Counted from the stretch's first letter, positions 1 through 7,618 are shown. The stretch: DNA of 17,971 bases from Bacteroidales bacterium UBA2716 (GCA_002354005.1 DEKS01000174.1:14642-32612), one strand, 5' to 3'. Program-made: numbers and translations. The notes: generated by a model from the letters alone, not told the origin.

Positions 1-164
1 CCATGCAGATGCCCGCCGACATGCGCACCGTGGAGGAACAGTACGAAGACGTTCCCCACGACATGCGTCCCCTCCTGGATGCCGACGGCCACGCCTGGGA
101 CTTCGGCTTTGGCCTCAACTGGTCCGGCCCCATCTCCGACGCCCGCACCCGACGCTACAATTAG
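1..164 (+). CDS. Glycoside hydrolase family 3 enzyme, C-terminal end only (partial)
   Basis: The frame is open from base 3 and ends at TAG 162-164, giving the last 53 residues of a protein that begins before the window. The tail reads QMPADMRTVEEQ, then EDVPHDMRPLLDADGH, then WDFGFGLNWSGPISD. This matches the C-terminal end of ExoP/BglX-like GH3 beta-glucosidases and beta-xylosidases, where a P-x-D/N-M-x-T-V-E stretch and an F/Y-G-x-G-L motif close the second alpha/beta domain. The catalytic Asp and Glu are outside the window, so substrate cannot be judged. Its 3' end faces the 3' end of the rhodanese-MBL gene, leaving 57 bp between them. A second GH3 gene lies at 2653, so this locus carries at least two. 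The family call rests on a short tail. Confidence 0.68.
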   Translation, partial: MQMPADMRTVEEQYEDVPHDMRPLLDADGHAWDFGFGLNWSGPISDARTRRYN

Positions 165-199
165 CCGCGGAAGCAATCAATTGCCTAACAAGCTAAGAG

Positions 200-217
200 T
201 CAGTGATTTGCGCCCAC
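200..217. repeat. Solo terminus of the 104-bp palindromic element
   Basis: The 18 bp here are TCAGTGATTTGCGCCCAC. They match the right end of the element at 6281-6298 (TCAGCGCGTTGCGCCCAC) at 15 of 18 positions, and at 17 of 20 if the following GC is included. On the minus strand this reads GTGGGCGCAA-N4-CTGA and starts 4 bp after the stop codon of the rhodanese-MBL gene. At the expected distance of 30 bp there is no GGGGTAA arm, because that position is only 10-16 bp past the GH3 stop codon. It is therefore a solo end or a decayed copy. The rest of the 165-221 gap holds only a weak 5-bp inverted repeat (173-184). Confidence 0.5.
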
Positions 218-221
218 GCAA

Positions 222-1253
222 TTACTGCATTTGGCGGAGGCGGACGTCTATTTCCGGGAGGGCGGCAGGGATACCGGAGATATCTGTTTGGCCAAAGTGG
301 TAAGGGATGAGCACTTTGGGCTTCACCATCCGGGCGGCGGCAATACACTGGGGCACGGTCATGGTGTAGGGCTGGTTGCAGGGCAAGAACGCCACGTCAA
401 TATCCTTAACCGCTGCCATTTCCGGAATGTCCTCCGTGTCTCCGGCAATGTAGATGCGGAAGCCGTCCACGCTTAGGATATAACCGTTATCCCGCCCCTG
501 GGGATGGAACTGAAGATGGCCTTCGGTGGTGTTGTAGGCGGGAACGGCATCCACATGGATGCCCTCACAGATATCCATCCCTTCCCCATTGGCCAGGGCA
601 CTTCCCCGCCCCAGCATTTGGGCACAGCGGGCATTGGTGATGACCTGCCCGCCCAGGATAGAAAGAACCTCCGGGTCAAAATGATCTCCGTGCTCGTGGG
701 TCACCAACACATAATGGGCCTTGGGAAAGTCTGCCGCGTAGTCCGTGGGCTTGCCATAGCCGGCTACCGGGTCCACCTGGATAGAAAGACCCTTGTAGGC
801 GATGGCCAGGCTGCCGTGCTTGATGAGCCAGATTTCCAGCGGCGCACCGGAAGGCGTGCAGAAACGTTCTACCTCGTACGTGGTTACGGGAAGCCCGGCC
901 TCCTGCCAGGCCAGGATGCCGCCCAACAGATTGAACGGGGAGAAACCGGCCTTGGCCAGTTCCCCGGCGGCTGCGGCACTGCGTCGGCCGCTCCGGCAAT
1001 ACAGCAGCACGGGGCGCGACGGATCCAGGGCAGCCTGAACGGCCGGCAGAAAGTCATCGGCCTGCCAGTCAATATTGATGGCTCCGGGCAAATGCCCCGC
1101 GGCAAATTCCTCTGGAGTGCGTACGTCCAGTAGCTGGGCCGCACCATCGCTTGACAAACGGTTCTGAAATGCCTGCACGGGCAGGTTTTCGTACCCCTTG
1201 CAGGAATGCATTCCCAGCAGGGACAACACGGCAACAATAGAAAGTTTTCTCAT
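222..1253 (-). CDS. Rhodanese-metallo-beta-lactamase fusion, probable lipoprotein
   Basis: The 343-residue protein has a hydrophobic N terminus ending in a weak lipobox (GMHSC, Cys18). A rhodanese domain follows at about residues 22-125, with LLDVRTPEEF and the active-site loop CRSGRRS (Cys86-Ser92), so persulfide or sulfur transfer is chemically possible. An UlaG-like metallo-beta-lactamase domain follows at about 138-343, with THEHGDH (His186, His188, Asp190, His191), AGDTED (Asp272) and a late PYHFG (His319). The central His ligand could be His246 or His250. The start is ATG at 1251-1253, 6 bp after the stop of the upstream CE1 esterase, so the two are probably co-transcribed. There is no Shine-Dalgarno. 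Domain calls are firm. The substrate and the membrane anchor are not. Confidence 0.85.
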   Translation of the reverse strand: MRKLSIVAVLSLLGMHSCKGYENLPVQAFQNRLSSDGAAQLLDVRTPEEFAAGHLPGAINIDWQADDFLPAVQAALDPSRPVLLYCRSGRRSAAAAGELAKAGFSPFNLLGGILAWQEAGLPVTTYEVERFCTPSGAPLEIWLIKHGSLAIAYKGLSIQVDPVAGYGKPTDYAADFPKAHYVLVTHEHGDHFDPEVLSILGGQVITNARCAQMLGRGSALANGEGMDICEGIHVDAVPAYNTTEGHLQFHPQGRDNGYILSVDGFRIYIAGDTEDIPEMAAVKDIDVAFLPCNQPYTMTVPQCIAAARMVKPKVLIPYHFGQTDISGIPAALPEIDVRLRQMQ

Positions 1254-1259
1254 GGGATA

Positions 1260-2510
1260 TTAGTCTTCTTCATCGATTACTCGGGTGCCCATCTGGCGCG
1301 CCGGCCTGGGCGCGGACTCCGCGGCGGGGCGGAACAGCAGCTGGGCAAAACGGGTCAGGTAGTCTCTCCAGTTGCGCCAGATATGGCCGCCTTCGCTCTC
1401 GTACAGTGTGGACGGGAAGCCCTGGAAGTCCAGCCATTCTTTCAGGCGTTTGGTATTGGCCATGACGCCATCGGCCTTGCCGCAGGCCATAAAGTAGAGC
1501 TTGGGGCCATAGGCAAACAGCTTGGCGAAAGCTTGCTCGTTGCCCTCGATGGTGCCTACGCCTGAGAAAAGACCCACATAACCAAAGGTCTCCGGATAGT
1601 GCAGCGACAGCATACAGCTCTGGCGGCCCCCCATGGAAAGACCGGCCACGGCCGTATTGGCATACCCCTTGGCTACACGGTAGTGCTTTTCTACAAACCG
1701 CATGACATCCGGGAAGCTGTCTTCAATCTCGATGGTGCTCTGGCTGCGGCTGTTGGCCATGGTGGGCTGGAAGTTGTCCACGGCGGCACCGGGGGCGGCC
1801 TGGTTGAACCAGACGCCGTTGGGCATCACCACAATCATGGGGTTGGCCTTGCCCTCCGCAATGAGGTTGTCCATGATCTGGGCGGTGCGGCCTAAGTCGA
1901 TCCAGGCATCTTCGTCACCGCCGGAGCCATGCAGCAGATACAGCACCGGATAGTGCTGGGAGCCGGCTTCGTAACCGGCAGGGGTGTAAACCGTCATGCG
2001 GCGCTGGCTGTTGAGCGTAGGGCTGTCGTACCAGACATGGGACACGGTGCCGTGCGGCACAGGGTGTACGCCGTAATACCAGCCTTTGTCGCCGGGCTGC
2101 GCGCTCAGGATGAAAATATTGGTCCAGGTGGCCACATCCCGATTCTGATGCACGTTGGACGGGTCCATGGCCTTTTTGCCGTCTACCACAAAGCTGTAGG
2201 AGTACAGCTCCCCTTCCAGCGGGGTCGATGTATAGGTCCAGATGCCATCCTGGCCTTCTTGCATATCCACCACGCCGGGGGCGTCGTACACCAGTTTGCG
2301 CCCGCCATAGTCGATTTCTACGGGCCGGGTGGGCAAAAAGTCTCCGGTGACCTGCACCACCTTGGCCTTGGGATTGTGATAACGGAAAGTTACGCTATGG
2401 TCCGGGTTCATCTCCGGGGAAACAAGGCCGGTACCAGGGCCTAGCGCCTGCTGGGCCGATGCGGCCAGAGACAAACCCAGAAGCAGGATGACAGGAAAGA
2501 AATGTTTCAT
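1260..2510 (-). CDS. CE1-type esterase with N-terminal E-set (CBM48-like) domain
   Basis: A 416-residue secreted enzyme. The signal peptide is about residues 1-20 (LGLSLAASAQ, then Q), a likely signal peptidase I site. An E-set/CBM48-like beta-sandwich follows at about 28-137 (VQVTGDFLP, then YSYSFVVDG). The esterase-D/CE1 alpha/beta-hydrolase domain spans about 155-392. Visible catalytic residues are Ser292 in GLSMGG, probable Asp347 in CGKADG and His376 in GGHIW, and YLLHGSGGDE carries the oxyanion region. Relatives include acetyl-xylan and feruloyl esterases, so removal of ester groups from hemicellulose is likely. The specificity is not readable. It resembles the product of 8976-10187 closely, with Ser292 at the same number in both, but carries an extra C-terminal tail (about residues 394-416) rich in Pro and Arg and ending acidic. 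It leads a two-gene unit with the rhodanese-MBL gene. Confidence 0.87.
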   Translation of the reverse strand: MKHFFPVILLLGLSLAASAQQALGPGTGLVSPEMNPDHSVTFRYHNPKAKVVQVTGDFLPTRPVEIDYGGRKLVYDAPGVVDMQEGQDGIWTYTSTPLEGELYSYSFVVDGKKAMDPSNVHQNRDVATWTNIFILSAQPGDKGWYYGVHPVPHGTVSHVWYDSPTLNSQRRMTVYTPAGYEAGSQHYPVLYLLHGSGGDEDAWIDLGRTAQIMDNLIAEGKANPMIVVMPNGVWFNQAAPGAAVDNFQPTMANSRSQSTIEIEDSFPDVMRFVEKHYRVAKGYANTAVAGLSMGGRQSCMLSLHYPETFGYVGLFSGVGTIEGNEQAFAKLFAYGPKLYFMACGKADGVMANTKRLKEWLDFQGFPSTLYESEGGHIWRNWRDYLTRFAQLLFRPAAESAPRPARQMGTRVIDEED

Positions 2511-2531
2511 GATCGGACAGTGTTATTTCTT

Positions 2532-2562
2532 CAAAAATAAGCATTTATCTCCGATGTTCAAA
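2532..2562 (-). promoter_or_regulatory. Bacteroidetes-type promoter for the CE1 esterase
   Basis: On the minus strand a -33 box TTTG (2562-2559) and a -7 box TATTTTTG (2539-2532, a match to TAnnTTTG) are separated by 19 bp, the spacing known for the Bacteroides sigma factor. Transcription would start about 15 nt before the ATG at 2510. The -33 box lies inside the inverted repeat at 2556-2572, so a protein bound there would block or modulate this promoter. Confidence 0.6.
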
Positions 2563-2572
2563 TACTTTGAAC
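2556..2572. promoter_or_regulatory. Perfect 7-bp inverted repeat, candidate operator
   Basis: GTTCAAA (2556-2562), spacer TAC, TTTGAAC (2566-2572). A further TTTGAAC half-site lies at 2586-2592, exactly 20 bp downstream of the second arm, or about two helical turns. The repeat sits in the 142-bp divergent region between the CE1 esterase and the GH3 gene and overlaps the esterase -33 box. No regulator gene is in the window. A chance AT-rich palindrome is possible. Confidence 0.4.
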
Positions 2573-2623
2573 AAAAGAAAAAACATTTGAACCCAAGAAA
2601 CAGGCAATCAAGCAGGGAAAGCG

Positions 2624-2631
2624 TACCTTTG
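2624..2631 (+). promoter_or_regulatory. Candidate -7 box for the GH3/hydrolase unit
   Basis: TACCTTTG matches TAnnTTTG and lies 21 bp before the ATG at 2653, predicting a very short leader. No TTTG is seen at the right distance upstream (about 2600-2605), so the promoter may be weak or need an activator. The nearest upstream TTTG belongs to the repeat half-site at 2586-2592. Confidence 0.45.
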
Positions 2632-2652
2632 TACAAAACTAACTACCAACAT

Positions 2653-4908
2653 ATGAACAAACACATAGTATTCCTCACATCGGCCTTGCTGGTGGCATCG
2701 GCCTGCGGCGGTCCGATGTCTCCGCAGGACCGCCTCACCGTCAACGATGAAAAAATCAACGCGCTCATCGCCCAGATGACGCTGGAGGAGAAGGTGAACA
2801 TGCTCCACAGCAAAACCAACATGTCATCGGCCGGCGTGGAACGCCTGGGCATTGCCGACATGAACTATGCCGACGGTCCTTTCGGAATCCGCGAGGAGGG
2901 CCAGCCCAACGGCTTCATGAGCGCCGGATGGACGCTGGACAGCGCCACCTACTTCCCTACCGGAAGCGCCCTGGCCGCCACCTGGAGCGAGGAACTGGCC
3001 TACAAATACGGCTCCGGCATGGGTAAAGAAGCCCGTCTGAGAGGCAAGGATGTCATCCTGGGCCCCGCCGTGAACATCCAGCGCCTGCCTGTGGGCGGCC
3101 GCACCTACGAGTACCTGAGCGAAGACCCCATCCTCTCCGCCGCGCTAGCCCTGGAATACACCAAGGGCTGCCAGGACCAGGGAACAGCCGTATGCATCAA
3201 GCACTTCGCCGTGAACAATCAGGAGACCAACCGCGGCAGCGTGGACGCCCAGCTGGACGAACGCACCCTGCGTGAGATTTACCTCAAGCCCTTCGAGCGC
3301 GCCATCATCGAAGGCGGTGCCATGAGCGTCATGCCTGCCTACAACAAAGTAAACGGAGACTATTGCTCTGAGAACGAGCACCTTCTAAACGAGATTCTCC
3401 GCGGCGAATGGGGCTTCAAAGGCTTCACCGTTTCCGACTGGGGCGGCACGCACAGCACCATGGGCGCCATGCTCCACGGCCTGAACGTCCAAATGACCGG
3501 CAGCAACTACCTGGGCCAGCCCGTCATTGACTCCATCGCCACCGGTGCGCTCACCGAAGACCTGGTGGACGAGAAAGTGCGCCAGATTCTGCGCGTCCGC
3601 ATGGCCATCGAGGCTGTTCCGGAGGGCGTTGCCAACACCGTCATGACCTCCCAGCCTGAATGCCAGGCCATTGCCCGCGAGGTGGCGGAAAAGAGCATCG
3701 TCCTCCTGAAGAACGAAGACATCCTGCCCATCAAGGCCGATGTAAAAAAGATTGCCGTGATTGGCCAGAATGCCGTCCTGAAGACCCAGAGCGGCGGCAT
3801 GGGCGCCGGTGTGAAGGCGCTCTATGAGATTACTCCGCTGGAGGGTATCCGCAGACGTGCGGGCGAAGGAGTGGAAGTGAGCTATGCTCCCGGCTACAAA
3901 GCCACCGCATTCCGCTGGGGACCGGCACCTGCAGAACTGGCCCCGCTGGAGGCCCGCTCTAACGATGAGCCCGCCGATCCCGCCCTGGTGGCCGAGGCAG
4001 TGGCCCTGGCCAAAGACGCCGACCTTGTGCTCTTCTTTGGCGGCACCAGCAAGAGCATTGAGACCGAAGGCAGCGACCGCAAGAACATCGACCTTCCCTG
4101 CGGCCAGAACGAGCTGGTGAAGGTCCTTTACGCGGCCAACCGGAACCTTGTGACCGTCCTTATCTCCGGCGGTCCAACCGACCTCCGCTTCCTTGAACCC
4201 GTCTCACCGGCCATCGTCCAGGGCTGGTGGAATGGCACCGAGGGCGGCACGGCCCTGGCTGAGGTCCTGTTCGGCGACATCGCCCCCTCCGGCAAACTGC
4301 CCTTCACCTTCCCAAGGAAACTGGAAGACTCCCCTGCCTATGCCATGGGTAATTTCCCGGATCCCAACGGCGCCGGCGGAGACCTCTTCAGCCTCATGTT
4401 CCGTCCCGATGTCCTGAAGATGAGCCCCGAGGAGCGTCAGAAGTTCATCGACTCCCTGCCCAAGCCCGTTTCCAAGTACACCGAGCGCTTCTACGTAGGG
4501 TACCGCTGGTTCGACACCAAGGGAATCGAGCCTATGTATGCCTTCGGCCACGGCCTGTCCTATGTTGTCTTCTCCTATCACGACATGAAGGCCAAGGCCG
4601 GAAAGGATGCCGTCACGGTTACCTTCACCCTGAAGAACGAAGGCGAGATGCCCGCCGACGAAGTGGCCCAGCTGTACGTTCACCGCGAAGATTCTCAGGT
4701 GGAATGGCCGATGAAGGAACTGAAAGCCTTCAAGCGCGTTTCCCTGAACGCCGGCGAAAGCAAGACCGTCACCCTGACCATCCCCATGAAGGAACTGCGT
4801 TATTGGGACGAAGCTGCTAACGCCTGGGCGCTCGAACACGGCGACTTGGAACTCCTGCTTGGCGGAGCTTCCGACGATATTCAGCTCGCTGCCCATGTTA
4901 ACATTTAA
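2653..4908 (+). CDS. Glycoside hydrolase family 3 lipoprotein (beta-glucosidase/beta-xylosidase type)
   Basis: A 751-residue enzyme from ATG 2653. The open frame extends upstream, but only this start gives a lipoprotein signal peptide (MNKHIVFLTS, lipobox VASAC, Cys18), and it sits just after a -7 box. The GH3 TIM barrel is about residues 30-345, with RTYEYLSEDP, the KHF motif (Lys183-His184) and the nucleophile Asp262 in SDWGG. The alpha/beta sandwich is about 390-610, with an E-T-E-G-S-D-R stretch (Glu470-Arg476) of the kind that carries acid/base or substrate-binding Glu. A fibronectin III-like domain closes the protein (about 640-750). GH3 enzymes remove single beta-linked glucose or xylose units. 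The lipid anchor suggests action in the periplasm or at the outer membrane. An insert rich in charged residues (about 570-615) precedes the YRWFD region. Which sugar it removes cannot be decided. Confidence 0.93.
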   Translation: MNKHIVFLTSALLVASACGGPMSPQDRLTVNDEKINALIAQMTLEEKVNMLHSKTNMSSAGVERLGIADMNYADGPFGIREEGQPNGFMSAGWTLDSATYFPTGSALAATWSEELAYKYGSGMGKEARLRGKDVILGPAVNIQRLPVGGRTYEYLSEDPILSAALALEYTKGCQDQGTAVCIKHFAVNNQETNRGSVDAQLDERTLREIYLKPFERAIIEGGAMSVMPAYNKVNGDYCSENEHLLNEILRGEWGFKGFTVSDWGGTHSTMGAMLHGLNVQMTGSNYLGQPVIDSIATGALTEDLVDEKVRQILRVRMAIEAVPEGVANTVMTSQPECQAIAREVAEKSIVLLKNEDILPIKADVKKIAVIGQNAVLKTQSGGMGAGVKALYEITPLEGIRRRAGEGVEVSYAPGYKATAFRWGPAPAELAPLEARSNDEPADPALVAEAVALAKDADLVLFFGGTSKSIETEGSDRKNIDLPCGQNELVKVLYAANRNLVTVLISGGPTDLRFLEPVSPAIVQGWWNGTEGGTALAEVLFGDIAPSGKLPFTFPRKLEDSPAYAMGNFPDPNGAGGDLFSLMFRPDVLKMSPEERQKFIDSLPKPVSKYTERFYVGYRWFDTKGIEPMYAFGHGLSYVVFSYHDMKAKAGKDAVTVTFTLKNEGEMPADEVAQLYVHREDSQVEWPMKELKAFKRVSLNAGESKTVTLTIPMKELRYWDEAANAWALEHGDLELLLGGASDDIQLAAHVNI

Positions 4909-4912
4909 TCCC

Positions 4913-6190
4913 ATGCGCAAAGCTTACATCATTGGGGCCGCACTGCTTATGGCAGCCTGCGGTCCCAGACCTTCCGCCCAGGTGGAGAAGGTCGAAATCT
5001 GCACCGAAGTGGGCGACTACGGCCTGCTGGTGGACGCCATCGAAATCACCGTCTCCAATCCCCGATCCATCAAGGGCTTGAAGGCCGCCGATTTCGACCT
5101 GGTGAACAACGTATCCGGCGCTTTCCTCGATGCTGAGACAGGACGGCCCGGCGAACCCTATGAGGACGACGGTATTGTCGTTTCCCGCAAAGGGAACGTG
5201 CTGCGGATCCAGGCAACGCCGTTCAACAAGGCCGGCCGGATGGAAGGTTTCTTCAAGCGCTTCCCCTGGGAGCTGCAATGTGCTGTGGATTCGGCCCTCT
5301 GCGTGACTCCGGAACAGGTTTCTGCTGAACACATTGCCGTGCTGGATGACTGCATCCACGGGGAATTCAGCTTCGGCGGACTCACCCGCGAGTATATGCT
5401 GCACCTGCCCAAGGACGCCAAGGGCAACGTACTGAAAAACGTTCCCCTTCTGGTCTGGCAGATTGGCGGCGGTGAATATGACAAGGATATGATGACGGTA
5501 GCTACGGCCAACCGCTGCCTGGTTTCCCTGGCCACCCAGGGCGTTCCCTGCGCCGCGCTGGTCTTTGCCATCGCCAATCCCAACTACAGCTACAGCGCTT
5601 CCCTGTACCCGGAGAAGATCGAGCTCATTGACCGCAACAATGCCCTTCAGATGGCCTTCATCGACACGCTGATTGCCGATGGTACCGTGGACGGAAACTG
5701 CCTGCTCTGCGTCGGCGCCTCCTCCGGCGGCGGCTGCACGATGCGCTTCATGATGCAGTTCGCGGACCGCTTCAAGGCAGCCATCCCCTGCTGCGCGATG
5801 GATCCCATCGTCCCCATCCACAAGGTGGACGAGCAGTATCCCGGCCAGTACACGGACGATGTGGAAAAAGCCTGGAAGTCCTCAGACGTCGTTTACAAAT
5901 GGAATGGCAGCGACATGATTGCCGGCCCGATGGACGTGGACGCCTTCGTAAAACTCCCGATGTACTTCGTGCACGCTGAGACAGACAAGACCTGCAAAGT
6001 AGCCAGCACCTACGCCTACAGCGAGGCCCGCAAGCGCCTGGGCGCCACCTCTGACCAGGTTCTGATCTACTCCGACGAAGACCTGGTCCGCTGGGGCGTT
6101 CACCCGATGATGGCCCACTTCAGCTGGGTTCCCCTCCTGGACGACTACTCCGAAGGCGCCCCGATGGCATGGCTGGTGAACCAGTTCTAA
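4913..6190 (+). CDS. Alpha/beta-hydrolase (esterase-like) lipoprotein
   Basis: The 425-residue protein starts at ATG 4913, 4 bp after the GH3 stop, so the two are almost surely one transcript. An earlier in-frame ATG at 4859 lies inside the GH3 gene and would bury the signal peptide. The lipobox is LMAAC (Cys16). Residues about 25-145 look like a beta-rich N-terminal domain, and about 150-425 an alpha/beta-hydrolase. The nucleophile is probably Ser270 in G-A-S-S-G. Asp358 (HAETDKT) and His397 or His402 are plausible triad partners. The usual HGGG oxyanion motif is altered to I-G-G-G (Ile184-Gly187). The plan recalls esterases with an N-terminal Ig-like domain, such as Thermotoga EstA. The substrate is probably an ester on the glycan handled by the GH3 partner, but this is inference, and a peptidase is not excluded. 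Confidence 0.75.
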   Translation: MRKAYIIGAALLMAACGPRPSAQVEKVEICTEVGDYGLLVDAIEITVSNPRSIKGLKAADFDLVNNVSGAFLDAETGRPGEPYEDDGIVVSRKGNVLRIQATPFNKAGRMEGFFKRFPWELQCAVDSALCVTPEQVSAEHIAVLDDCIHGEFSFGGLTREYMLHLPKDAKGNVLKNVPLLVWQIGGGEYDKDMMTVATANRCLVSLATQGVPCAALVFAIANPNYSYSASLYPEKIELIDRNNALQMAFIDTLIADGTVDGNCLLCVGASSGGGCTMRFMMQFADRFKAAIPCCAMDPIVPIHKVDEQYPGQYTDDVEKAWKSSDVVYKWNGSDMIAGPMDVDAFVKLPMYFVHAETDKTCKVASTYAYSEARKRLGATSDQVLIYSDEDLVRWGVHPMMAHFSWVPLLDDYSEGAPMAWLVNQF

Positions 6191-6194
6191 CCCG

Positions 6195-6298
6195 TTGGAC
6201 ATAAGCTGTTCTTTCGCAGCTAATTAACAATTTACCCCTAGGCGATTTTGCCCAGGGGTAATTTTATTTTAGACTGGAAATCAGCGCGTTGCGCCCAC
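6195..6298. repeat. 104-bp palindromic element, copy 1 (convergent gap)
   Basis: Read on the minus strand: GTGGGCG (6298-6292), 30 bp, central stem-loop (6261-6232), 30 bp, then a degenerate end TGTCCAA (6201-6195). It aligns without gaps to copy 3 (8840-8943). The central 20-bp arms are almost identical and the first 18 bp fit GTGGGCGYAANNNNCTGA. It fills the 119-bp gap between the alpha/beta-hydrolase and the type B carboxylesterase, whose stop codons face each other. No target-site duplication was found. Confidence 0.7.
6232..6270. terminator. Bidirectional intrinsic terminator (core of copy 1)
   Basis: TTACCCCT (6232-6239) pairs with AGGGGTAA (6254-6261). Inside, GGC (6241-6243) pairs with GCC (6250-6252) around a 6-nt loop, leaving one A/C mismatch that becomes a G-U wobble in minus-strand RNA. 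TTTTATTTT follows at 6262-6270 on the plus strand, so it should end the GH3/hydrolase transcript well. In the minus direction it would serve the carboxylesterase, with a weaker T tract. Confidence 0.8.
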
Positions 6299-6309
6299 GC
6301 TGTGTGACG

Positions 6310-7614
6310 CTATTCTATATCGAACAGCTCTTTGTATGGCGCATCGTGCTTGAAAGGAGCCCATCCGGGATTGCCGGTTTTGCAGAAAGCGGTCCAGGCG
6401 TCCAGCATGCGGGCGCTCAATGCATAATCTTTCTCGGTGAAAGGACGCCAGCTGCGGCCCAGCGTACCAAACATATACCAAAGTTCGGCGGAATGGAAGG
6501 CCCCTGCGGCCGAAGCAGGATGGGCTTCGTCCGTCGGCAGTTCGCGCAGGAATTCGTATTCGAACACCGTGCAGCCCAGGGAATCGCGTAAGGAACAGAA
6601 CTGGTCCACTGCCTCACCGCCCAAGCCGCCCATATCGTCCTTATTGTAGCCGATGAGAATGGGGACCTGTGCGATGGAACCGTCAAAAAACGCCTCCTCA
6701 AAGCTTCTTGTAACCACTTTTCCGTCCGGATGCGGCCAGAACCAGCCGGCGACGCGTCGGATTTGGTCGATGGAAGCAGCACGCATATCGGCCAGGTTCT
6801 CAAGAGCGACTTCGTCCATAGCTGCTTTTCCGATGGCATCAAACTGCTCCTGGGAACCCTCCGGCGTAAGACCGCGCGTGGACAGACCTCCACCGCTTTG
6901 AATAATAGCGCCGGCCATCAGGTCCCGGGCAAGCGGAGAGACCAGCAGTGTTTTCACGCTCATAGCGCCTGCGCTTTGGCCGAAGACTGTAATCCTTTCC
7001 GGATCGCCTCCAAAGGCCGCGATATTGTCGTGCACCCATTGCAGGGCGGCAGCCTGGTCCATCGTGCCATAGTTTCCGCTCTGGCCCTGTTCGGCCGTAA
7101 GTTCCGGATGTGATAGGAAACCCAGTGTGCCCAGCCGGTAGTTGATGGTGACCAGGATTACGCCCCGCTTGGCCCATTCGTCACCATCCATCGTCACCTC
7201 ATAACCATATCCGTTCATATAGGCACCGCCGTGAATCCACATGGCTACAGGCAAGTTTTTACCCTTTGCCGGTGCCCAGACATTCAGATACAGGCAGTCC
7301 TCCTTCTCTTCGGGCGTACCATTCCAGTAGAATTCATCGCCGTAGAAGGTTCCCGGCTTGTTGCCAGGTTGAGGAGCTATAGGGCCGAAGGAGTCGCATA
7401 CCCTGATACCCTCCCACGGTTCCACGGGCTGTGGCTGCCGCCAACGCAAGTCGCCTACAGGAGGTGCCGCATACGGAATGCCTTTATAAACCACAACACC
7501 GGGGGCTTCCGAGGGAACGCCTTGAACTTTACCGCCGGTTACTTGCAGCACAGGCAGTTCCTGTGCGCATGAGAGCAGCATCGTGGCTGCAATAAGGAAC
7601 AATATCTTCTTCAT
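6310..7614 (-). CDS. Type B carboxylesterase lipoprotein
   Basis: A 434-residue protein with a lipoprotein signal (MKKILFLIAA, lipobox MLLSC, Cys16). Nearly the whole length is one carboxylesterase type B domain: YKGIPYAAPPVGDLRW near 43-58, EDCLYLNVW at 105-113, oxyanion HGG at 128-130, nucleophile Ser214 in GQSAGA and His374 as likely triad His. The position that is Glu in the canonical N-x-D-E-G motif is Asp327 (NKDDMGG), an unusual acid. It is shorter than many family members (about 500 residues). The activity would be hydrolysis of carboxylic esters, possibly acetyl or aryl esters on plant glycans. It is transcribed divergently from the beta-lactamase-fold hydrolase, and the two promoters are near copies of each other. 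It ends in TAG facing copy 1 of the palindromic element. Confidence 0.88.
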   Translation of the reverse strand: MKKILFLIAATMLLSCAQELPVLQVTGGKVQGVPSEAPGVVVYKGIPYAAPPVGDLRWRQPQPVEPWEGIRVCDSFGPIAPQPGNKPGTFYGDEFYWNGTPEEKEDCLYLNVWAPAKGKNLPVAMWIHGGAYMNGYGYEVTMDGDEWAKRGVILVTINYRLGTLGFLSHPELTAEQGQSGNYGTMDQAAALQWVHDNIAAFGGDPERITVFGQSAGAMSVKTLLVSPLARDLMAGAIIQSGGGLSTRGLTPEGSQEQFDAIGKAAMDEVALENLADMRAASIDQIRRVAGWFWPHPDGKVVTRSFEEAFFDGSIAQVPILIGYNKDDMGGLGGEAVDQFCSLRDSLGCTVFEYEFLRELPTDEAHPASAAGAFHSAELWYMFGTLGRSWRPFTEKDYALSARMLDAWTAFCKTGNPGWAPFKHDAPYKELFDIE

Positions 7615-7618
7615 AGGG

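Noticed and set aside
173..184. GCAAT-CA-ATTGC as a terminator between the first GH3 gene and the rhodanese-MBL gene
   Set aside because: The stem is only 5 bp with a 2-nt spacer and no T tract, so it is not a credible intrinsic terminator.
2488..2652. Upstream in-frame extension of the GH3 gene to ATG 2488
   Set aside because: It would run through the divergent promoter region, overlap the CE1 start and place the lipoprotein signal peptide 55 residues inside the protein.
6195..6298. The palindromic elements as remnants of a CRISPR array or a riboswitch
   Set aside because: There is one copy per gap and the spacer parts are related between copies, which excludes CRISPR. Location between convergent 3' ends and symmetry on both strands argue against a riboswitch.
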